Below, in pieces: positions 6,268-11,416 of a stretch of DNA of 18,912 bases. Under the pieces are notes generated by a model. It made no database searches and was not told where the DNA came from. It saw only the letters and a program-made list of their open reading frames with translations. Within the stretch, counting starts at the first letter, position 1. Every line of letters starts with the position of its first letter. The translations under genes and the position numbers were made by a program. The stretch comes from Syntrophales bacterium (lineage in GTDB: Bacteria > Desulfobacterota > Syntrophia > Syntrophales > UBA2251). The stretch spans positions 1 through 18,912 of the forward strand of contig JALNWL010000025.1 in NCBI GenBank assembly GCA_023230905.1, read 5' to 3'.

Positions 6268-7008
6268 TCAGGGCTTGGCGGCGGCGGTCCGGTCGTCGCG
6301 GAGGCGGAAGGGGTTGAAGTCGGTTCCGATATCGTAAACGTCCACCCCCTCCGCGGCCTTCAGCCGGCCCACGATCGCATAGGTCAACGGGGTCATGAGG
6401 ACCTCGACGCCGACCTTGAAGAGGTAGTTCGTGACGACGAGGGTGACGAACAGGGCCGGGGGAAAGACGCCGAACAGCGTGGCCGCGCCGACGAAGGCCA
6501 GCGTGTCGATCCCCTCGCCGATGAGGGTGCTGCCCACGGTGCGCGTCCAGAGCCAGCGCCCCCGGGTCATCAGCTTCATCCGGGCCAGGACGAAGGAATT
6601 GGAAAATTCGCCCAGCCAGTAGCCCAGCAGGCTGGCCACGACGATCCCGCCGGAGGTCATCCCGCCGAACACGGCGTCGAAGGCGCGCTGGCCGACCGAC
6701 TGCTCCCACAGGGCCTCCCCGGGCAGAATCCGGACCCCGTACAGGAGGAGGCTGCAGACGGCCAGACCGAAGAACCCCATCCAGATGACCCGCCGGGAAC
6801 GCTTGAATCCGTAGACTTCCGTCAGGATGTCGCCGAAGATGTAGCCGACCGGGAACAGCAGCGTGCCGGCGTCGAAGGCCAGCGGGACCCCCCCCAGCGA
6901 GACGCCCCAGTCCACGATCTTCGCCGAGGACAGGATGTTGCTCATGACGAGCACGATCACGAACAGGACCGTGATCAGATCGACATACCGGTAGGCCTTC
7001 CGTTCCAT
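6268..7008 (-). CDS. Queuosine precursor transporter, YhhQ/VUT family
   Basis: 246 residues with about six hydrophobic segments (around 9-28, 42-60, 75-96, 118-135, 158-178 and 182-212). Family signatures are clear: FPVGYIFGDILTEVYG at 52-67 followed by a KRSRR cluster, LGEFSNSFVLARMK at 132-145, GSTLIGEGIDTLAF at 159-172, and MTPLTYAIV at 205-213. The family (PF02592) imports 7-deazaguanine precursors such as preQ0/preQ1 for queuosine synthesis. It is an inner-membrane protein. GGAGG six bases before the ATG supports the start. No queuosine synthesis gene is in the window, so it stands alone as a salvage importer. A REP-like repeat lies just beyond its stop, and the lipid kinase gene is divergent from it. 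Confidence 0.9.
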   Translation of the reverse strand: MERKAYRYVDLITVLFVIVLVMSNILSSAKIVDWGVSLGGVPLAFDAGTLLFPVGYIFGDILTEVYGFKRSRRVIWMGFFGLAVCSLLLYGVRILPGEALWEQSVGQRAFDAVFGGMTSGGIVVASLLGYWLGEFSNSFVLARMKLMTRGRWLWTRTVGSTLIGEGIDTLAFVGAATLFGVFPPALFVTLVVTNYLFKVGVEVLMTPLTYAIVGRLKAAEGVDVYDIGTDFNPFRLRDDRTAAAKP

Positions 7009-7030
7009 TTTTTCCTCCGAGCGAAAGGCC

Positions 7031-7057
7031 CTATCACGGAACCCGCCGCCGGGTCAA
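7031..7057 (-). promoter_or_regulatory. Candidate promoter upstream of the YhhQ gene
   Basis: On the minus strand TTGACC (7057-7052) is followed after 15 bases by TGATAG (7036-7031), or after 17 by ATAGGG. The -35 is good and the -10 poor. A similar arrangement lies upstream of the L,D-transpeptidase gene. Confidence 0.3.
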
Positions 7058-7075
7058 GCGAGCGCGCCGCCGTGC

Positions 7076-7104
7076 TTGAATTCATAAAACCGATATGCTA
7101 TGCA
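7076..7104 (+). promoter_or_regulatory. Candidate promoter of the lipid kinase gene
   Basis: TTGAAT (7076-7081) and TATGCA (7099-7104) are separated by 17 bases in a short AT-rich island within GC-rich sequence, between the divergent transporter and lipid kinase genes. The leader to the TTG start would be about 85 bases. Confidence 0.35.
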
Positions 7105-7197
7105 GAGCTCGCCTTCGAGACAGGCCCTGTTTCTTGGGGAAGCGGCGCCGTACGGGACTCCGGGAACGGGCGCCATCCGACACGGGAGGACGGAACG

Positions 7198-8133
7198 TTG
7201 CCAAGCGGGAAAATCTTCTTCGTCGTCAATCCGCACGCCGCCAACGGTGAAACGGGCCGGCTGTGGCCGCTGATCCAGGCCAAGGCCCGGGAGAGGCTGG
7301 GGCCGTTTCGCGCCCAACTGACCGCCGGGACCGACGATGCCACCCGGATCACCCGTCAGGCGCTCCTGGACGGCGCGGAGCTGATCGTCTGCATCGGCGG
7401 GGACGGCACCCTGAACGAGGTCGTCAACGGGTTCATGGACGAGAAGGGGCCGATCCGGCCGGAGGCGGTGCTGGGCCTCGTCCCCAACGGGACGGGCTGC
7501 GACTTCGTGCGCACGGTCCCCATTCCCGCCGACCTGGACAGCGCGCTCAACACGATCCGCGCCGGGCATACCCGGGCCCTCGACCTGGGCCGCCTCCGCT
7601 TCGCGGACCACCGGGGCGGGACCGGCCTCCGCTATTTCCACAACATCGCGAGCTTCGGCATGGGCGGCGAGGTCGTGGATCGCGTCAACCGCACCTCCAA
7701 GGCCCTGGGCCCGTTCATCTCCTTCATGTGGGGCACCCTCGTTTCCCTGATGCATTACAACGCCAAGCGGATCCGGATCAAGGTGGACGACTACTTCGAC
7801 CAAGAGGTCGCCATCTGGCATGTCGCCGTGGGAAACGGCCGCTACCACGGCGGCGGCATGCTCGTCGCCCCGGACGCCCGGATGGACGACGGGCTCTTCC
7901 ACGTCACGATCGTCAGCGACATGATCCTGCCCCGCGTCTTCATCCACCTGCCCAAGCTCTACAACGGCAAGATCAAGACTATCCGGCAGGTGTCGACCCT
8001 CGTCGGGAAGACGGTCAGCGCCACCTCCTCCGACCGCGTCCTCCTGGACGTCGACGGCGAACAGCCGGGGTGTCTGCCGGCCACGATCGAAATCGTACCG
8101 GCCGCCATCCGGATGATCACCCAGCGGGGCTGA
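7198..8133 (+). CDS. Diacylglycerol kinase-family lipid kinase (YegS/BmrU-like)
   Basis: 311 residues starting at TTG 7198, supported by GGGAGGA seven bases upstream and by the family opening KIFFVVNPHAANG at 5-17. The nucleotide-binding signature GGDGTLNEVVNG is at 67-78. PNGTGCDFVR at 96-105 corresponds to the second conserved block, and the C-terminal DGE motif is at 286-288. An open frame extends far upstream to 6139, but that part is antisense to the transporter and is not protein-like. The family phosphorylates diacylglycerol or related lipids at the inner face of the membrane, feeding phosphatidate back to phospholipid synthesis. Length is close to the usual 300 residues. The 3' end overlaps a truncated receiver ORF on the opposite strand by 17 bases. 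Confidence 0.92.
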   Translation: MPSGKIFFVVNPHAANGETGRLWPLIQAKARERLGPFRAQLTAGTDDATRITRQALLDGAELIVCIGGDGTLNEVVNGFMDEKGPIRPEAVLGLVPNGTGCDFVRTVPIPADLDSALNTIRAGHTRALDLGRLRFADHRGGTGLRYFHNIASFGMGGEVVDRVNRTSKALGPFISFMWGTLVSLMHYNAKRIRIKVDDYFDQEVAIWHVAVGNGRYHGGGMLVAPDARMDDGLFHVTIVSDMILPRVFIHLPKLYNGKIKTIRQVSTLVGKTVSATSSDRVLLDVDGEQPGCLPATIEIVPAAIRMITQRG

Positions 8134-8263
8134 CGGGCGCCGCCCGGGCTGAGGTCAGGGCTTCTACGCTGTGACCCGCTCGGGACAAGGCCTCCGGGAG
8201 GAACTCGCAGGCCACGGCATCGTCGTCAATCGCCAGAATGCGGACCTTCCCGGACGCCTTCAT
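8117..8263 (-). pseudogene. Truncated response-regulator receiver domain (48 codons)
   Basis: From ATG 8263 the minus strand encodes a receiver N-terminus: KVRILAIDDDAV with the acidic pocket at Asp13-Asp15, then a helix (CEFLPEALSRAG) and a second strand (HSVEALTSA). After about residue 41 the receiver pattern stops and TGA follows at 8119-8117, so the phospho-acceptor Asp, the switch Thr and the Lys are absent. GGGAG six bases before the ATG is a good ribosome binding site, and the ORF starts 16 bases after the GAPDH stop. It looks like the first third of a regulator gene that once followed gap, cut where the convergent lipid kinase gene ends. A functional micro-protein is possible but less likely. 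Confidence 0.65.
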
Positions 8264-8279
8264 CCGGATCTCCCTTTTC

Positions 8280-9293
8280 TCACGTCCAGCCCTTGCGGCC
8301 CATGAAATCGGCCAGGTCCGCCACCCGGCAGGAATACCCCCATTCGTTGTCGTACCAGGCGACGACCTTTGCCATGTTGTCCCTGAGCACCTGCGTGAAC
8401 TCCAGATCGATGATGGACGAGTGGACGTTCCCCTTGAAATCCGAGGAGACGAGCGGGGCCTCCTCGCAGGCCATGATGCCCTTGAGCGACTTCTTCGCCG
8501 CGTTCGCCAGAAGGCGGCGAAGCGCCTCGGTCGTCGTCGGCGTCTTCAGTTCGGCCACGAAATCGACGATGGAGACCGTCGGGGTCGGCACGCGAAGGGA
8601 ATATCCGTCGAAGCGCCCGGCCAGGTCGGGGAGCACGAGGGCGAGCGCCCGGGCGGCGCCGGTCGTCGTCGGGATGATGTTCATCGCCGCCGCGCGCGCC
8701 CGGCGGAGGTCCTTGTGGGGCAGGTCGAGGATCCGCTGGTCGTTCGTGTAGGAGTGGACCGTCGTCATCATCCCCTTCTCGATGCCCAGGGCCTCGTGGA
8801 CGATCTTCACCGGCGGGGCCAGGCAGTTGGTGGTGCAGGAGGCGTTGGAGACGATGTGGTGTTTCTTCGGGTTGTACGCCTTGTGGTTGACCCCCATGAC
8901 GACCGTCAGGTCCTCCTCCTTGGCGGGCGCCGAGATGATCACCTTCTTCGCGCCGGCCTCGAGGTGGGCCGCCGCCTTGGGGCCGGTGACGAAAAGGCCC
9001 GTGCTCTCGATCACGATGTCCACCCCCTCCGCGTCCCAAGGGATGGCGGCCGGATCGCGCAAGGCGAAATTCCGGATCGTTTTGCCGTCGATGACGAAGG
9101 CGTCCTTCCGGACCTTGACCTCGCCGGGGTAGGCGCCGTAGCTCGTGTCGAATTTGAAGAGGTGGGCGTTCGTCCGCACATCGAAGAGATCGTTGACCGC
9201 CGCCACCTCCAGCGTCCCGGGATACCGCGTCAGAACGGCCTTCAGCACCTGCCGCCCGATTCGTCCGAATCCGTTAATGCCAAGGCGAATCAT
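8280..9293 (-). CDS. gap: Glyceraldehyde-3-phosphate dehydrogenase (type I)
   Basis: 337 residues, full length. The N-terminal Rossmann motif is INGFGRIGR (6-14), and NDL at 34-36 carries the Asp35 typical of NAD-preferring enzymes. The catalytic segment SNASCTTNCLAP (149-160) has Cys153, and His180 completes the active site. DLRRARAAAMNIIPTTTGAA and the C-terminal WYDNEWGYSCR are standard. The enzyme oxidises and phosphorylates glyceraldehyde-3-phosphate in glycolysis, or runs in reverse in gluconeogenesis. AAAGGAGGT just before the ATG is a very strong ribosome binding site. It lies 13 bases downstream of the GAF protein gene, so the two are co-transcribed. No pgk or tpi gene is adjacent, unlike many gap operons. 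Confidence 0.97.
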   Translation of the reverse strand: MIRLGINGFGRIGRQVLKAVLTRYPGTLEVAAVNDLFDVRTNAHLFKFDTSYGAYPGEVKVRKDAFVIDGKTIRNFALRDPAAIPWDAEGVDIVIESTGLFVTGPKAAAHLEAGAKKVIISAPAKEEDLTVVMGVNHKAYNPKKHHIVSNASCTTNCLAPPVKIVHEALGIEKGMMTTVHSYTNDQRILDLPHKDLRRARAAAMNIIPTTTGAARALALVLPDLAGRFDGYSLRVPTPTVSIVDFVAELKTPTTTEALRRLLANAAKKSLKGIMACEEAPLVSSDFKGNVHSSIIDLEFTQVLRDNMAKVVAWYDNEWGYSCRVADLADFMGRKGWT

Positions 9294-9306
9294 GGGGACC
9301 TCCTTT

Positions 9307-9870
9307 TCAATTGTCGTCGATGCGGTTTTTGTGCGCCGCCATGAGATCGCAGCGGTACTGGAGGGTGCGGTGCATCCGGGCGTTGTCGAGGGCGATGGCG
9401 CTCAGGTTCGCCACGGCCTCCAGGAAGCGCACCTCCCGGTCGTTGAACTCCCGGACCCGGTCCGTGTAAGCGCGCAGCACGCCCACGGCCTTCTTCTCCA
9501 GCAGGAGCGGCACCACCAGAACGGACTTGATCCCCTCCGAGCGGGCCTTGGCGCCGTACTGAAAATCCCGGTTCGTCTGGGCGTCCTTGAGCCAGATGGT
9601 CTTGCCTTTCAGGGCCTTTTGATCCAGGCCGCTTTCCTCCACCATGATCGGCCCCTTGTGGAGATAGGTCTCGGAAAGACCGAAGGCGGCCCCCAGCTCC
9701 AGCTTCTTCTCCCGGGCATCCAGGAGCCGCAGGCTGCAGGCCTTGACCCGCATGGTTTCCGTGACGCAGCGCACGATCTCGTCGAGAACCCGGGCGGGCT
9801 CCAGAGAGGCATTGATGACCTTGGCCACGTCATACAGGGCAGTGAAATAATCCATTTCCTTCCCCTTCAT
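9307..9870 (-). CDS. Stand-alone GAF-domain protein
   Basis: 187 residues from ATG 9870, chosen because AGGAGGTGAGGCG lies directly before it; a longer frame to 9906 has no comparable site. Residues about 20-165 form one GAF domain: VLDEIVRCVTETMRVKACSLRLLD, ELGAAFGLSETYL, then KSVLVVPLLLEKKAVGVLRAYTD and FNDREVRFLEAVANLSAIALDNA. A helical tail (about 165-187) follows with no output domain. GAF domains bind small ligands or mediate dimerisation. This one is cytosolic and, being first in an operon with gap, may link an unknown signal to central metabolism (inference). Cysteines at 35, 45 and 174 are not in a recognisable metal-binding motif. Confidence 0.85.
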   Translation of the reverse strand: MKGKEMDYFTALYDVAKVINASLEPARVLDEIVRCVTETMRVKACSLRLLDAREKKLELGAAFGLSETYLHKGPIMVEESGLDQKALKGKTIWLKDAQTNRDFQYGAKARSEGIKSVLVVPLLLEKKAVGVLRAYTDRVREFNDREVRFLEAVANLSAIALDNARMHRTLQYRCDLMAAHKNRIDDN

Positions 9871-9955
9871 CGCCTCACCTCCTGAACGCGTATTTGTCTT
9901 TTTCATTAATGTTTCCCGAACGCCAACGCAAGCACTTATTGTCCGGCCGTTCTTC

Positions 9956-10103
9956 CTGTCATTTCGACCGTCCTTCCTGTCATCTCGACCGAAGGGAGAA
10001 ATCTTTTAGAAGCGGCCGTCGTAAAGATTTCTCGTCGCCCACGCTCCTTCTAAATGACACGGGGGGTGAAAGATTTCTCGTCGCTCGCGCTCCTCGAAAT
10101 GAC
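9956..10103. repeat. Nested dispersed inverted repeat (MITE/REP-like)
   Basis: Within the gene-free stretch 9871-10218, two left arms begin CTGTCATTTCGACCG (9956-9970) and CTGTCATCTCGACCG (9977-9991); the second continues to GAGAAATCTTT (9996-10006). Two right arms begin AAAGATTTCTCGTCGC (10023-10038 and 10069-10084) and end AAATGACA (10052-10059) and CTCGAAATGAC (10093-10103). Left and right arms are inverted copies, so the block is two nested or tandem palindromic units. It codes for nothing recognisable. This sequence type is scattered in many environmental bacterial genomes, from memory. Confidence 0.6.
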
Positions 10104-10164
10104 GTGGTGCGAAGGCCTCTAAATAGGCAAGGGTCTCGAAATAGGAACCCCTTTTCGGACCCCG

Positions 10165-10189
10165 AAAAAACACGATCGCGCTCGCGATC
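10165..10189 (-). terminator. Intrinsic terminator of the L,D-transpeptidase gene
   Basis: On the minus strand GATCGC (10189-10184), loop GAGC, and GCGATC (10179-10174) form a hairpin. GTG and six T (10170-10165) follow. It starts about 30 bases after the transpeptidase stop. Confidence 0.65.
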
Positions 10190-10218
10190 TTTGGGCGCCG
10201 TCGAAGGGCCGGCCGGAC

Positions 10219-11115
10219 TCAGCAGGGCGGCTGGAAGGGGGGAAGAACGGTGGGCCTGGGCAGCCGGCGGGGCAGCTCGCCCCGGATCTCGATGACCGGA
10301 CCGCCGGAAATCTCCTGCTGGGTTCCGGAATCGAATCCGTGCTTTTCGTCGCCTACGGCCCAGTCGTAGAGGGCGCGGGAATCGAACAGCACCGGGTCCT
10401 CCGGTGTCCCGTAGGTCCTCAGCTGCATGAACTCGTCGTAGACGCCGACGCACCCGTGCGAGGCGGGCCGGCCCGGCATATCCCGGGCGTGGATCCAGAA
10501 GGCGGCGCCGTCCGGCCCCACGTAAAACAGCAGGGCGTAATCCATCGGGTACTGGCCCTCCCCCTTTTCCGTCTTGTACATGGAAGAGGTGTGCGTCCGG
10601 TCCCGGGCGGTCACCTGGAAGAAACCGAGAGGCGTGGGGTGATCGGCCGTCCCCGTGGCCGCCGGCATGGAAAGCCTGAGGTTGCCGTATTCGTAAGCCC
10701 CCAGCCACTGTTCGGTCAGGTCGAGCAGGAGGTATTTCGGGTAGGGGCCCGCCGGCTCGTAACGCATCGGGAGGGGGGTGTACGCCCGCGCCGCGATCAT
10801 GTCCACGGGCACCTTGATCGTCATGCCCGGGTAGGCATGGCGGCGGTCGAGACGGTTGAAGCGGGCCACGGTCACCCAGTCTTTCCCGAAGAGCCGCTCC
10901 AGGCTGTCCTGGGGCCGCAGGAAGTGGGGCCGCCAGGGGACGCGGATCTGACTGGGATATATGACGCGGCTCAGGTCCTCCTTCGCCTTGTCCAAGGGCG
11001 AGGCGGACGGTTCGGACGTTTGGCCGGGCAGGGACATGGCACCGGCCCCGATGATCACCAGGGCGATGACGACCCGAACCGCCCGGTGGAGGGTTTCGAT
11101 TCCGAATGCCGGCAT
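10219..11115 (-). CDS. L,D-transpeptidase (YkuD domain) with LysM-like region
   Basis: 298 residues from ATG 11115. The N-terminus (about 10-30, RAVRVVIALVIIGAGAMS) is a signal peptide or signal anchor, so the enzyme acts in the periplasm. Residues about 64-104 (DSLERLFG, VARFNRLD, YPGMTIKVP) read as a LysM-like peptidoglycan-binding segment. The YkuD domain (about 126-250) ends in the catalytic signature IHARDMPGRPASHGCVGV at 208-225, with His209, Ser219-His220 and nucleophile Cys222. It would make 3-3 peptidoglycan cross-links or attach proteins to peptidoglycan. The C-terminal tail (about 270-298) is proline/arginine-rich. The start is uncertain: GGAAGG lies 11 bases upstream of 11115, and a longer GTG frame reaches 11187. 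A terminator follows the gene; the DUF748 gene is divergent. Confidence 0.88.
   Translation of the reverse strand: MPAFGIETLHRAVRVVIALVIIGAGAMSLPGQTSEPSASPLDKAKEDLSRVIYPSQIRVPWRPHFLRPQDSLERLFGKDWVTVARFNRLDRRHAYPGMTIKVPVDMIAARAYTPLPMRYEPAGPYPKYLLLDLTEQWLGAYEYGNLRLSMPAATGTADHPTPLGFFQVTARDRTHTSSMYKTEKGEGQYPMDYALLFYVGPDGAAFWIHARDMPGRPASHGCVGVYDEFMQLRTYGTPEDPVLFDSRALYDWAVGDEKHGFDSGTQQEISGGPVIEIRGELPRRLPRPTVLPPFQPPC
11106..11115. repeat. Palindrome ATGCCGGCAT, copy 1
   Basis: A perfect 10-base palindrome containing the ATG of the L,D-transpeptidase. An identical copy lies before the divergent DUF748 gene (11391-11400). It could be a regulator site or chance. Confidence 0.25.
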
Positions 11116-11209
11116 CGGCTTCGCGGCCTTCCGGAAATTCTCGCTGTCTCCCACTGCTCGCGCCCCGATCGGCGTGACGGGCCCCACGGCCCGCCGTACG
11201 CGGCGTCCT

Positions 11210-11236
11210 CTATCACGTTTTGCCGCCCCCGGTAAA
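11210..11236 (-). promoter_or_regulatory. Candidate promoter of the L,D-transpeptidase gene
   Basis: On the minus strand TTTACC (11236-11231) is followed after 15 bases by TGATAG (11215-11210), or after 17 by ATAGAG. It matches the arrangement upstream of the YhhQ gene. It lies about 95 bases from the chosen start. Confidence 0.28.
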
Positions 11237-11323
11237 GGGCAATCACGGACGCGGCCGGGGCCCGTTTCCGCGTATCGTCACCGGCGAAATCGCCCGATGC
11301 CTCCCGGGAAGGCGCGTTTGATC

Positions 11324-11352
11324 TTGACCTTCCGCGGTCAAAGTCGTAGGGT
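11324..11352 (+). promoter_or_regulatory. Candidate promoter of the DUF748 gene with overlapping dyad
   Basis: TTGACC (11324-11329) and TAGGGT (11347-11352) are separated by 17 bases. The -35 is also the left arm of a dyad, TTGACC/GGTCAA (right arm 11336-11341), with a six-base centre, a possible operator. The rest of the 301-base divergent gap (11116-11416) holds the opposite candidate promoter, the repeated palindrome and no ORF I believe. Confidence 0.4.
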
Positions 11353-11388
11353 TTTCCCAGGTTTTCCGAACGGAACCGTGTTTTTGAA

Positions 11389-11402
11389 AAATGCCGGCAT
11401 TT
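11389..11402. repeat. Palindrome AAATGCCGGCATTT, copy 2
   Basis: A perfect 14-base palindrome directly before the ribosome binding site of the DUF748 gene. Its 10-base core is identical to the palindrome at the start of the divergent L,D-transpeptidase gene. Confidence 0.3.
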
Positions 11403-11416
11403 CGGGGAGGAGCGTG

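Noticed and set aside
6139..7197. Long plus-strand open frame continuous with the lipid kinase gene
   Set aside because: It is antisense to the YhhQ gene, low in hydrophobic structure and rich in Asp/Gly/Arg/Pro as GC-rich shadow frames are. The kinase has its own strong ribosome binding site and TTG start at 7198.
8134..8146. Palindrome CGGGCG-C-CGCCCG after the lipid kinase stop as a terminator
   Set aside because: No T-tract follows and the loop is sterically too small. It is noted only as a possible scar at the truncated receiver.
9956..10103. CRISPR array or attachment site in the repeat block
   Set aside because: The units are inverted rather than direct and evenly spaced, there are no unique spacers, and there is no adjacent cas, integrase or tRNA gene.
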